A DNA stretch of 64,000 nucleotides from Macrostomum hystrix (Eukaryota; Platyhelminthes; Macrostomidae): contig CATNEN010000038.1 in the NCBI GenBank assembly GCA_950097015.1, forward strand, positions 6,059,001 to 6,123,000, written 5' to 3'. How positions within the stretch are numbered: position 1 is the stretch's first letter; each line of letters starts with the position of its first letter. Under the pieces are notes generated by a model. It did not search any database. It had not been told where the DNA came from and was given only the letters and a program-made list of their open reading frames with translations. The position numbers and the translations under genes are program-made. This document shows, one piece after another, positions 44,204 to 62,604 of this stretch.

Positions 44204-51634
<7,431 letters not shown>

Positions 51635-51777
51635 AGCCGCTGAAGTCTCGCTTACTGTCCGCGCTATTCTATCTTTCATTTTTATTGCCTTTTAACATCA
51701 ACTATGGGCTTTTTGAACTTTTGCAAACAGAAAACACCAATTCGATTGCTTCTATTTGCTATAAAGACAACATGTGA

Positions 51778-54075
51778 TTCTCAAAATGTGTTATCTAAGC
51801 CCCCCATAACAGGTGTGCTCACTACCTGTTCTCAGAATATGTTATCTAAGCCTCCCATAACAGGTGTGCTCACTACCTGTTCTCAGAATATGTTATCTAA
51901 GCCTCCCATAACAGGTGTGCTCACTACCTGTTCTCAGAATATGTTATCTAAGCCCCCCATAACAGGTGTGCTCACTACATGTTCTCAGAATATGTTATCT
52001 ATGCCTCCCATAACAGGTGTGCTCACTAACTTTTCTCAGAATATGTTATCTATGCCTCTCATAACAGGTGTGATCACTAACTTTTCTCAGAATATGTTAT
52101 CTAAGCCTCCCATAACAGGTGTGCTCACTACCTGTTCTCAGAATATGTTATCTATGCCTCTCATAGCAGGTGTGCTCACTACCTGTTCTCAGAATATGTT
52201 ATCTAAGCCTCCCATAACAGGTGTGCTCACTACCTGTTCTCAGAATATGTTATCTAAGCCTCCCATAACAGGTGTGCTCACTACCTGTTCTCAGAATATG
52301 TTATCTAAGCCTCCCATAACAGGTGTGCTCACTACCTGTTCTCAGAATATGTTATCTAAGCCTCCCATAACAGGTGTGCTCACTACCTGTTCTCATATTA
52401 TGTTATCTAAGCCTCCCATAACAGGTGTGCTCACTACCTGTTCTCAGAATATGTTATCTAAGCCTCCCATAACAGGTGGCTCACTACCTGTTCTCAGAAT
52501 ATGTTATCTAAGCCTCTCATAACAGGTGTGCTCACTACCTGTTCTCAGAATATGTTATCTAAGCCTCTCATAACAGGTGGCTCACTACCTGTTCTCAGAA
52601 TATGTTATCTAAGCCTCCCATAACAGGTGTGCTCACTACCTGTTCTCAGAATATGTTATCTATGCCTCCCATAACAGGTGTGCTCACTAACTTTTCTCAG
52701 AATATGTTATCTATGCCTCTCATAACAGGTGTGATCACTAACTTTTCTCAGAATATGTTATCTAAGCCTCCCATAACAGGTGTGCTCACTACCTGTTCTC
52801 AGAATATGTTATCTATGCCTCTCATAGCAGGTGTGCTCACTACCTGTTCTCAGAATATGTTATCTAAGCCTCCCATAACAGGTGTGCTCACTACCTGTTC
52901 TCAGAATATGTTATCTAAGCCTCCCATAACAGGTGTGCTCACTACCTGTTCTCAGAATATGTTATCTAAGCCTCCCATAACAGGTGTGCTCACTACCTGT
53001 TCTCAGAATATGTTATCTAAGCCTCCCATAACAGGTGTGCTCACTACCTGTTCTCATATTATGTTATCTAAGCCTCCCATAACAGGTGTGCTCACTACCT
53101 GTTCTCAGAATATGTTATCTAAGCCTCCCATAACAGGTGGCTCACTACCTGTTCTCAGAATATGTTATCTAAGCCTCTCATAACAGGTGTGCTCACTACC
53201 TGTTCTCAGAATATGTTATCTAAGCCTCTCATAACAGGTGGCTCACTACCTGTTCTCAGAATATGTTATCTAAGCCTCCCATAACAGGTGTGCTCACTAC
53301 CTGTTCTCAGAATATGTTATCTAAGCCTCCCATAACAGGTGTGCTCACTACCTGTTCTCATATTATGTTATCTAAGCCTCCCATAACAGGTGTGCTCACT
53401 ACCTGTTCTCAGAATATGTTATCTAAGCCTCCCATAACAGGTGGCTCACTACCTGTTCTCAGAATATGTTATCTAAGCCTCTCATAACAGGTGTGCTCAC
53501 TACCTGTTCTCAGAATATGTTATCTAAGCCTCTCATAACAGGTGGCTCACTACCTGTTCTCAGAATATGTTATCTAAGCCTCTCATAACAGGTGTGCTCA
53601 CTACCTGTTCTCAGAATATGTTATCTAAGCCTCCCATAACAGGTGGCTCACTACCTGTTCTCAGAATATGTTATCTAAGCCTCTCATAACAGGTGGCTCA
53701 CTACCTGTTCTCAGAATATGTTATCTAAGCCTCTCATAAGAGGTGTGCTCACTACCTGTTCTCAGAATATGTTATCTAAGCCTCCCATAACAGGTGGCTC
53801 ACTACCTGTTCTCAGAATATGTTATCTAAGCCTCTCATAGCAGGTGTGCTCACTACCTGTTCTCAGAATATGTTATCTAAGCCTCCCATAACAGGTGTGC
53901 TCACTACCTGTTCTCAGAATATGTTATCTAAGCCTCTCATAGCAGGTGTGCTCACTACCTGTTCTCAGAATATGTTATCTAAGCCTCCCATAACAGGTGT
54001 GCTCACTACCTGTTCTCAGAATATGTTATCTATGCCTCTCATAGCAGGTGTGCTCACTACCTGCTCTCAAAATTC
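51778..54075. repeat. Satellite, 51-bp unit, about 45 copies
   Basis: Unit of 51 bp including TATGTTATCTAAGCCTCCC and AACAGGTGTGCTCACTACCT. Each unit holds AACAGGT and its inverse ACCTGTT around a 9-nt loop, so each could form a hairpin. A 13-unit block is repeated at a 661-bp offset (the distinctive CTCACTAACTTTTC units at 52021 and 52682). 661 equals eleven 51-bp and two 50-bp units; the 50-bp variants (GGTGGCTCAC) break the otherwise open frame. Not coding. Confidence 0.95.
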
Positions 54076-54412
54076 GTTGTCCAGACCTTGTCAAAGCAGA
54101 CCTTGAACTCAGTACATAAATTCAAATGTGTATCTGTACATCAGACCACTCTTGTTAAGCATCTATAACTTACCAGGTTATCGCATTTTTTATTAAGTTT
54201 TTACCAATATTTCAAGTTAATTAAAATTCAAGGGTTTCCTGCAGTTTAATTATTTTGCTAATTTGTTGTCTGAGTCTGTCTATGTAAATAAACATTTTAT
54301 ATTCTCGCGTTCGAATTTTCATGGTAACTTGAGTAGCAATTTCTGCCTAGAAATTGCAATTAAAGAATTTCTAAATCACAGTCCTTTGTCTTGAACATTT
54401 AACATTGCAGAG

Positions 54413-54773
54413 TCAGGCGTGCCAACCGAGTCCGCTGCTGCAACAGATGCGCTGAATGAATCCTTTTTTAGTGGGCCCTGAAATAGATTATAAAAGTTTA
54501 ACGGAGTCAAGTAATTTGCTGCAGCTAAAGCACGTCAGATAAAGTAAAATATCACCCATCACTCACAATATCAACGCATAAAATAGTGCAGTGTGCTCAA
54601 GCTTTGTACTCAGTGTACTCAGCAGTGTACTCAAGCAGTGTACTCAAGCTTTTAGTAAGTAAATGTAAGCATTTCAGAGATTAATATATACCAAATCGAT
54701 CTCCATATGCATTGCAGGAATTGAAGAGAGCTATGAGTAGCGAAGCGGTGACAAACAGAAGCACTTTAGCCAT
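54413..54773 (-). CDS. Candidate small secreted peptide, two exons, 48 aa
   Basis: Exon 1 is 54773-54692 and exon 2 is 54477-54413, on the minus strand. Phase is consistent (one base, then two) with donor G/gtatat and acceptor ctatttcag/GG preceded by a T-rich stretch. Residues 1-22 form a typical signal peptide (MAKVLLFVTASLLIALF, then NSCNA). The predicted mature part of 26 residues starts YGDRFGPT, has a dibasic KK site, then GFIQRICCSSGLGWHA with an adjacent Cys pair. An ATTAAA-type poly(A) signal lies about 160 bp downstream, near 54255. I recognise no family; secreted antimicrobial, toxin-like or neuropeptide-type products are all possible, and nothing distinguishes them. Too short for frame statistics; the signal peptide and splice agreement are the support. 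Confidence 0.45.
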
Positions 54774-54869
54774 TTTAACAAATCTTGCTTTAAAAAGAAT
54801 TTTGTGGACGTCTCCTTGTGCCTTACAAGTAGCCTGCTTGCTGTGGGCACGAGTGAGCGCTGATTTTTA

Positions 54870-55530
54870 GGGGTCGATGAGATTTGCCCGCCGAGATTTG
54901 CCCGGCAATTATGGTCGGCAGCACCTTGACTCTTGCAATCTCACTCCTGCTTCTGACCACGGGCTCTGAGATTTCTCTCTGATCCTGTGGATCAGTGTCC
55001 AAAAATAATGAAATCGCCCGTCATGACCTGCACTGGCACTGCTGGTGTCGTTTGCCTCATTGGCTTCTAAACTTTAACTGTGGCATTGTGGCTTTGAGAA
55101 ATGTGTTGCATTTTTGGTTTTGACGTTTTGGAAAGTTTATTGATGAGGCCGGGGCATTAAAGGGCCTTGCATTATAGGGAATGCATTCGAACTACAGCCC
55201 ACATCATACTCAGCAAAAGCTGTGCATTTTGAAAACGGTGGCAGAAGTAAGTGTCGAGTCCCCAGAATTCCAAGTTCCGCAACAGTTCCACCGGCACAAA
55301 TTCCAGCCACCTTCGAAAAGTGATTACAAAAATTAGGAAAAGGGCCAGAAAATTGATGGAAATGCTGAGTATTGGAAATTATACATTGCGGGAAAAACTT
55401 GGCGGGAAAAACTAAGCGGGAAAATCTCGGCGGGCAAGTCTCCACGGGAAATTCGTTCGCGGGAAAAGCTCCTGCGGGCAAATCTCGGCGGGGCAATTCG
55501 TGTGCGGGCAATTCTCGTGCTCCCGATTTT
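54870..55530. repeat. Possible foldback element with GGCGGGCAAATCTC repeats
   Basis: The left side reads GAGATTTGCCCGCCGAGATT (54890 region). The right side carries its inverse several times (CGGGCAAATCTCGGCGGGG near 55467) within degenerate roughly 19-bp repeats of GCGGGAAAA. This suggests an element about 650 bp long with repeated inverted ends. A minus-strand open stretch across it is judged non-coding. Confidence 0.4.
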
Positions 55531-55964
55531 TAAGCAAGAAAAGCCATAGACTATGGACAAGATATTTATCAGTCGTATTATACGGCTCGAGGTCCGAATC
55601 AGTTTTAGTTACTTTTCTGCAGTTTATATGTTATTTAAATAACATAATGTAAAAAACGCAAAAAACACGGCCCTCAGCCGTTCAAGGCCATAGACAACCG
55701 CGTTTTTATGTTGGGGTTTAATTAATATGGTATTCAATGCCGCTCGGCTTGACCCATAGACGATAATTACTCGTAATGTGTCTTCGCTATTTTTTTCTGT
55801 TTAAAAGCTATTAATGAATTCCGTTAATTTTTTGGATGCTTTTCGTAACAATTCTAAAATTCGAAAAATATTAGATTTTAGAAGACAATGACCTCGATCT
55901 GTCACCTGTCATCAGTCAGGATCTGAAGTTCATAACATGTGTACTTACCAAGTTTTTTTCAAAA
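55531..55964. other. No gene seen
   Basis: AT-rich. Near 55690 the GGCCATAGACAACC motif of the small element at 12306 recurs next to a palindromic AAAAACGC/GCGTTTTT pair, suggesting a relic of the same kind of element. Confidence 0.4.
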
Positions 55965-56075
55965 TACTACTCAAACCTGTCATAACAGGTCTACTAACTA
56001 CCTGTTCTCAAGCGTGTTCTCTAAGCCGTTCAGAACAGGTGTGCTCACTATTTTTTCTCACAACATGCCCTTGTA
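55965..56075. repeat. Relic units of the 51-bp satellite
   Basis: Two diverged units (CATAACAGGTCTACTAACTA, then GAACAGGTGTGCTCACTA) lie 1.9 kb beyond the end of the main array, in the same orientation. Confidence 0.7.
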
Positions 56076-56765
56076 GTCAGATTAAATCCAGATATGCGGT
56101 AATGGATAACTGGCTTCTGTTTTATGTCCACTAAAAAGTTATACTCAAATAATTACAATTATGTATAAAATAATTCTGAAACAATTGAAATCACATTTCA
56201 TTTCTGCATTGGCAAAGTACTGGATTATCTGAGTTGCTTTGGCTCTGAAATTGCTCCTTTATTAAGCATTGCCCAAAGAGAAAACATTTTAATATGTAAA
56301 TGATGCAACTGACAAGATCTCCTTTGCGTCAAATAATAATCACCTGAGTCGAAATCCAGTCTAGCAGAAGCAGAGCTCTCAAAGACCCGTGAGCCGAATT
56401 GGAGCTTCCAGCAGCTGCGAGGAAACACAGGCGTTTTGTGGCTCTATCGAGGAAATGGCGAGTTGCTTTCAACGAAGCATCAACTGAGGAAAAATAATAG
56501 AAAAAAGTTTGAGTATTGGATGAAGGCTCAAAATAATAGTCTTTTAACTTTTTAAAGTTTGCTTTTAGAGTCAGCTGCTGTTCTTGTGTTCGACGCGCTC
56601 ACGGAGCGTCTGGGATGGTTTGGCTTAATAAGTTACTACGTTTCCGTTGACGAAGTTTCTTTAAATAGTTTTAACAAAAATTAATTCGTGCTCTTTTTTT
56701 ACTGCCGTGAGCGCCATCGTCGTTGATCCTTCTTAAAGTACATTTGTCGTCACGCCTATGCAAAG
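56076..56765. other. 3' flank of kinase gene, no gene seen
   Basis: AT-rich sequence between the satellite relic and the kinase stop codon. Part is presumably kinase 3' UTR. Confidence 0.4.
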
Positions 56766-59188
56766 TCAGTTCTCAGCTTTCCTATTTAGGTAGGCCTCGA
56801 TGCCTTTTGGTCTGAGCGTCGGTAGCAGTCGAAAGTCGATGTCCTCCAGAAACTGAAACTCCATCAGCTGGTCGAGCGAGGGCCGCTTCTCCGGCCGCCT
56901 GTCCAGCGCTTTTTCAACAAAGCGGCACGAGTCGCGCCCGATCCGACTGGCGTAGCGGCGAGGCATCTCGAAGCGCCAATCTGGCGCCGTGTGCTTCGTC
57001 TGACTCCACGGTAGCGACTTAAACCTGCAGTGCGTGTTATGAGCGGGGAATCAGAGATTGTAAACCCTGCAGTTTTGGTAGCAGAGTTTTTGAGCGGACT
57101 CAAAAACCAGTTCGATTCTCCTACCATAGTCCCTTAGCTAAAATCCGCGGTGGTGCCACATTAATTTGTGCTCGCTGCCTGAGGATTAAACTCAAGGCCA
57201 GGGCTGCACACCCACGTACTCAGGGATCATCGGAATGCGCCAATTATAACTTGTTGATTGACCCTCAAAAGTGTAAGCCTTCTCTTATTGGCTGCTTCAT
57301 GAATTTCTGAGGATACGGAAGGCGAGACATCAGACATGCGTTAACAATGAGGCTACTTAGAAGGGTTTTTATGTTCTGCAATTGGACTATTGTCACCTAC
57401 AATGACTGATGAACTCTTCGGTTTAACGATGTCAAGAGACTCACACTCCGAGTCCGACGGTCAGCTCTAAGGCCAGGTAGCCGATGCCCCAGCTGTCCAC
57501 TTTCTCCGTCACACCCTTCGGATCGGCGTAAACCTCTGGTGCGATGTACGCGGCAAAGTAGAAGCTGGTGCTGGTGTTGCGAACGCTCGGCTTGTTGTGG
57601 CTCTTGGCCATGCCGAAGTCGATGAGCTTAGGCTGAAAGTCGTTCATGACCACCACATTCTCAGCTTTGAGGTCGCGAAATATGAAATTATTTTTGTGCA
57701 CGTAGCGTACAGCCGACAGAATGCAAGCCACGTAGTAAGCCGCAATGGGCTTCGGCATGCAGCCGTGACGACACACCATGGACCAGAGGCTGCCGCGAGA
57801 CCCATAGTCCATCACCAGGCAGTAGAAATTGCTCGTCAGGTAGGCGTGCTTGAGACTGAGTGATTCGGTTTGACGGAGGAGCGTGAATACCAACAATCTA
57901 ATTATTAGATTTTATTTTAGTAGAAGCCTTTAACAAAGCGTAGTGAAGTTTCAGCCTTGTGAAATCAGTTCCCGGAATTGGGTGCATTCTTCGCGATGGG
58001 CACCTGTGTTTGACTTGACTTTTCGTGCACTAGGCACAATCTAAGCAATACAGCAAAATAAAAAAGGTCACGTCCAATAACCCACTCTGTACTCACTCAA
58101 TGATGAAATGATGTCGCAGATCCTTCAATAAAAACACTTCGCGTAGGTCGCGCTTCCAAGATTTTGTCCGCTGCTTCTTTCGGCGCTCCTTGAACTTCAT
58201 CACCAGCTCTTCGCCAGTGCCGCTGCGGCGCACAATATAGACCACACCCTGGCCACCCTGGAAGACGCGAGTGCGCGCCAATTTGAAATCTTTTAACGCC
58301 ACCGCTGACGATTTAGTAGCCGAGGAATTTTCAGCAACGTTCGCAGTGGCGATGGCGGTACTGCTGTGCCACTCGGAGATCACCGGTGTGGCCACTTTTT
58401 CGGCGAACTGCTCGAGAAGGATGCAGGAGCAGACTGCGTCCTTCTTGTTCTGGTGTTTTCCGGTTGGGCATTCGGTCACTCCGGACTCACCGGGAGTAGC
58501 ATCCGCCGCAGCGTCGACATTTTTCTGCTCCGGCTCCAGCTTTGAGTCCGCAGCAGCCGCGCCGGCTTCGTCACTGCGGTTCCTGTCCTCCTCGACCGAC
58601 TGTTTATCCTCTTCCTCATCGTCCGACTGCTTAGAGCTGTCTCCTGCGCGGATTTTTTCGAATCCAGATTTATTCAGACTTACGAGCATAATAAAACTGG
58701 GAGGTTTAAACTCTTTCCTACCGTTTGGCAAATTCACAGCAAACTTTGGTATCTACTCTTAGTAGCTCAGGTATAGCTACAACAGCGAAGAAAAAACGAG
58801 CGCCTTCCGTCTCACCTGGAATGATGATCTTCTGCCGTGGCGGCCTGTTAGATGCGCCCGCTCGTGGCTCAGCTTCGCTAGGCAGAACCTGGAGCTGACG
58901 CTTGGGCTGCAGCAGCTGCTGATGACTCACTGTCGAGTTGGAAGAGTTGCTCTGGGACAAGCGCGGACACTTGTACAGCAGCTCATTGGCTGCCGACTGT
59001 CCCGCAGTTTCATCTGCTGACATTGTCACTAGGATGGAGGCAGCGGCAGACGCGACAGTTGAAGCGGACACGTTGGCGGTGGCATCTGATGCAGCTTCGG
59101 ACATAAGACCTGCATTCTGCTGGTTCTGCCGTTTGAAGCCAATCAACTTCAACCGATGGCCGAAGCCACCGCCGCCAAACACAGTCAT
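56766..59188 (-). CDS. AGC-like serine/threonine protein kinase, four exons
   Basis: Exons 59188-58816, 58643-58097, 57855-57445 and 57024-56766, in phase throughout, give 529 residues. The ATG at 59188 is the first in frame. Residues 1-240 are low-complexity: Ser/Ala-rich, then strongly acidic (QSDDEEEDKQSVEEDR). The kinase domain begins near 242: Gly-rich loop VFQGGQGVVYIV, catalytic Lys in ELVMKF, the following helix DLREVFLLKDL, hinge YCLVMDYGSRGSL, catalytic loop FRDLKAEN, DFG in LIDFGMAKS, and YIAPEVY. The catalytic Asp, Lys and Asn are all present, so it should be active; His of HRD is replaced by Phe, tolerated in AGC-type kinases, which often have Tyr there. The C-terminus (FKSLPW, DIDFRLLPTLRPKGIEAYL) looks like a short AGC tail. 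The closest subfamily could not be named. Confidence 0.88.
57055..57200 (+). repeat. Diverged SINE-1-like fragment in kinase intron
   Basis: AGTTCGATTCTCCTACC followed by CCACATTAATTTGTGCTCGC and CTGCCTGAGGATTAAA resembles the head-to-body transition of SINE-1. The head also forms an 8-bp hairpin TTTTTGAG/CTCAAAAA. Confidence 0.4.
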
Positions 59189-59454
59189 TCCTGTCTGACC
59201 CGTTTTTCTCTGAGAGTCCAGCTGCACTTTTCAATATCCTTTGCGCGCCCGTTGATTGTAACCCGCGGCTGTTTTAGTGCGCTCGCGAGGCTCACGTTGG
59301 CTTTGGCCTAACTCCAGACTCGCATATATAACGCATACGCTGCATCGCTGATCCGGCCATAGATTATCAACGCAGACTTGAGCAAATGCCAAGCAAGAGT
59401 GCGCATTCGACGCCAAGAATAACCCGCTGCTTAAAAAATTCAAAATATTTTTTT
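59189..59454 (-). promoter_or_regulatory. 5' flank of kinase gene
   Basis: GC-richer sequence upstream of the kinase ATG, presumably containing its promoter and 5' UTR. No specific element is recognised. Confidence 0.3.
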
Positions 59455-59695
59455 TGGAGGGGTTGTAGCCTAGAATCCTAGATGTTAGACCGTCGGACTC
59501 ACGAATTGGAGGTCGGGGGTTCCAACGTTAAATGGGTACCAACGTTAGCTTTGTGTTATTTCAGGGTAGGTGTGGCGTCGCCCCAGTCCATGGACTGAAC
59601 AGCCGTACGCAGCCTTCTGATACGCCGCGCAATTGCTGCGGCTGTGCTGTCGGCTGCGCATCTGGCCCGATTAAGGCAGGTGTCAAAAATTAATT
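59455..59695 (+). repeat. SINE-2 copy with 3' tail
   Basis: Head GGTTGTAGCCTAG, GGACTCACGA and GGTCGGGGGTTC, then a deletion of most of the body, then the tail (GTCCATGGACTGAACAGCC, CTGTGCTGTCGGCTGCGCA). This is the only copy showing head and tail together. Confidence 0.7.
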
Positions 59696-60270
59696 ATTTA
59701 ATTAAAGTTATATCTCTAAAATTCTTATTATTTCACGTATTAATCCTCCCACACTTGCACTCCATCCAATAATATTTTCTATACGATTTCACGCGCAAGT
59801 AGAAAATTTCCTTACGCATCGAACAAGCCATGCAATGCCCTGAAATCGAACCAGTAGTAAAATTTTTTTTTCGGTTTTGCAATCTAAGAGATTCGAGATT
59901 ATCGAGGAAAATTTTTTTTCAAGATCACATCAAAAATCCCTAGTCAGACCTGACATTTACCTACCATAGCCTGAAGCTAAACAGACGGGAACCTTCAAAT
60001 TTTTTCACTGCCAACAATTACTGTAGATTTCAAATAACCTTCAAACCCACAGGGTCGCTATGAGCGACCTCTGCTGCGAGTCCTTGGCAGCCAATTAGTC
60101 TAGCAATTAGGCCATGCAATGCTTAGACAGTTTTGCTTGGCGAAAGCTGATGTAGTTGAAAGATACTGACTTCTTTCCCCTTGCTTTCTGTAACCATTTC
60201 TGATTTTTGGCAGCTTCAAGCCTTCCTGCTATATCCGAAACACTAAGAGCAGCAATGGGACACGGATGCA
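59696..60270. other. No gene seen
   Basis: AT-rich, no recognisable exon or element. Confidence 0.4.
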
Positions 60271-60274
60271 TCAC

Positions 60275-60905
60275 AATGAGATCAGAGAGTGCGATAGACC
60301 ACTCACAATGAGATCAGAGAGTGCAATAGGCCACTCACAATGAGATCAGAGAGTGCAATAGGCCACTCACAATGAGATCAGAGAGTGCGATAGACCACTC
60401 ACAATGAGATCAGAGAGTGCAATAGACCACTCACAATGAGATCAGAGAGTGCAATAGACCACTCACAATGAGATCAGAGAGTGCAATAGACCACTCACAA
60501 TGAGATCAGAGAGTGCGATAGACCACTCACAATGAGATCAGAGAGTGCAATAGACCACTCACAATGAGATCAGAGAGTGCAATAGACCACTCACAATGCG
60601 ATCAGAGATTTTGTGCAATAGACCACTCACAATGAGATCAGAGATGTTGTGCAATAGACCACTCACAATGAGATCAGAGATGTTGTGCAATAGACCACTC
60701 ACAATGAGATCAGAGATGTTGTGCAATAGACCACTCACAATGAGATCAGAGATTTTGTGCAATAGACCACTCACAATGAGATCAGAGATGTTGTGCAATA
60801 GACCACTCACAATGAGATCAGAGATGTTGTGCAATAGACCACTCACAATGAGATCGGAGAGTGCAATAGACCACTCACAATGAGATCAGAGATTTTGTGC
60901 AATAG
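60275..60905. repeat. Minisatellite, 32- and 36-bp units
   Basis: About 19 copies of CCACTCACAATGAGATCAGA followed by GAGTGCAATAGA or, in the second half, GATGTTGTGCAATAGA or GATTTTGTGCAATAGA. The block structure shows a 4-bp longer unit took over after about 60600. The 36-bp part gives artificial open frames on both strands. Confidence 0.92.
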
Positions 60906-61239
60906 AGCTGATGAACGACTTGCCCAGAGGTACAAAACGCACATCAATTGTCTTTGGCCCTCTATTTCTAGCTGTCCCAGCTAGGCTAGTAAAATAGCGA
61001 CTTCTCATTGGCTGGCTGGCCACATGCAGTGCTTGCCACTGACACAGTAGACTATAACTAGACCTCCTGGCCATCTTGTTGCTATGCTATCAACATTTTT
61101 CGTCTCGCAACCGGCATTTCAAACCTGCGGCATACGATTCGTGCAATACTCCATTGCGGGTTCGCGCTTTTTGAAAGTAAGTTTTGACTATGGCTTACCT
61201 ATTCTGCAAAATAATCTGCTAAAATTATTCCCTCTTCCT
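60906..61239. other. Spacer, no gene seen
   Basis: Non-repetitive; no domain-bearing frame. Confidence 0.35.
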
Positions 61240-61505
61240 TATTCTGTCACTCTCATTCAGTCACTTTTATTTTGTCACTCTCATTCAGTCACTTTTATTT
61301 TGTCACTCTCATTCAGTCACTTTTATTTTGTCACTCTCATTCAGTCACTCTTATTCTGTCACCCCCATTCTGTCACTCTCATTCAGTCACTCTCATTCAG
61401 TCACTCTCATTCAGTCACTCTCTTTTAGACACTCTCTTTTAGTCACTCTCATTCAGTCACTCTCATTCAGTCACTCTCTTTCAGTCACTCTCATCGGTCA
61501 CATTC
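61240..61505. repeat. Minisatellite, 14-bp unit
   Basis: About 18 copies of CACTCTCATTCAGT with variants ending TTTTATTTTGT in the first part. Confidence 0.88.
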
Positions 61506-62604
61506 ATGCTATCATTAATTAGTGGCATCTCGGCCTGTTTCTGAGTACATTGTTTTACGGGCAGAGTTGTCTATGGTTCTAGAGCCACGTCACGTGCTGC
61601 AGTTCATCAAGCCTTGTCTGCACTGAATGAAAATGCCTTTGTTCTCATTCAGCTTGACTAGTCCACAATGACAGACAGCATCCGGGATTTAGCCAAGTGT
61701 GTCATCAATCACCAATTTAGCATTTTGTTATAATCCAATGACACAGTTAATGGGCATAATTGTATGTGAAATGGAATCAGATAAACAAATCACAGACAGT
61801 TTTTATATTTCCAATTGCATTGAGCCTGGCACAATCATAGAAAAATTACTGATTTACATGGAACCGTTGTTTAAGAGAGGCCTAAAATATTTTCCTGCAC
61901 ATATAGGGGCTCACAGTGTGCTCATACAGCGATTTGCCGCTATCTTTGCTCAAAATCTTGATGCATTATTCAACTGGCAGTGAATGAGTGAGAGAGTGAG
62001 TGAGCACAGCAGCTCAAGCCTCTAATCCTTCATCCCATCTGTATCCATTTTCCCTAGCCAGGCTTCTCATTTCCTTGACTCAAGCAGCAGCATCTGTGAT
62101 TGATGAAGCGGGCAGGGTTTTATAGCCACGGAAAGTAGAAAATCAATTGATTTTTCTAAGAAATACAGTTTTAGCCTTGATCTTTGGAATGCCATAAAAT
62201 AAACTCTGTGAATTATTTGGCCACTCACAATGCGTCTGTCAAAAGCTAAATAAGCAGTTTTTACGATATCTTCCGCTAGAGATGTAGAATTACAGCAAGG
62301 CATCGTTCGGAATATAAAGCAGATGAAGACAACGCGACACAAAAGTATCCAGTTTCGCTTACATTTACTGATTACTAATTTGATCATAGCATTGCATGAC
62401 AGAATGGATCTGCAAGCTTGGCTTTGTAGTTTAGCTTTGGATTACTAAACTGTACAGACTGTGGCCTGTCTATCAGAATCTACAAAGCAATGAGCACAGA
62501 CGTTCGCGTCCTTTTATCAAATGCTCATAAAGCCAGCATTGATTAGTAAGGGGTCATGACCTCAGAAGCCATGTTTCAGAGACATTCTGCTTCAGTGTTT
62601 GTAG
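61506..62604. other. Spacer with unassigned open frames
   Basis: Two modest open stretches, 61699-61983 (plus, 94 codons) and 62067-62387 (minus, 106 codons), have no recognisable domain, signal peptide or splice partner. The first shows non-repetitive amino-acid composition and could be a small gene or exon, but nothing supports it beyond length. Confidence 0.3.

Noticed and set aside
51704-54106. Four long plus-strand frames with a 17-residue repeat
   Set aside because: Direct result of the 51-bp satellite; broken wherever a 50-bp unit occurs, with no start context, signal or domain.
58644-58815. Coding continuation of kinase exon 1 or 2 through 58644-58815
   Set aside because: Both readings hit stops or disagree in phase; the junction CCAG/gtgaga to gcgcag/GAGAC gives exact phase and removes this segment as an intron.
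59189-59227. Upstream extension of the kinase to position 59227
   Set aside because: That start would need GTG as initiator; the first in-frame ATG is at 59188.
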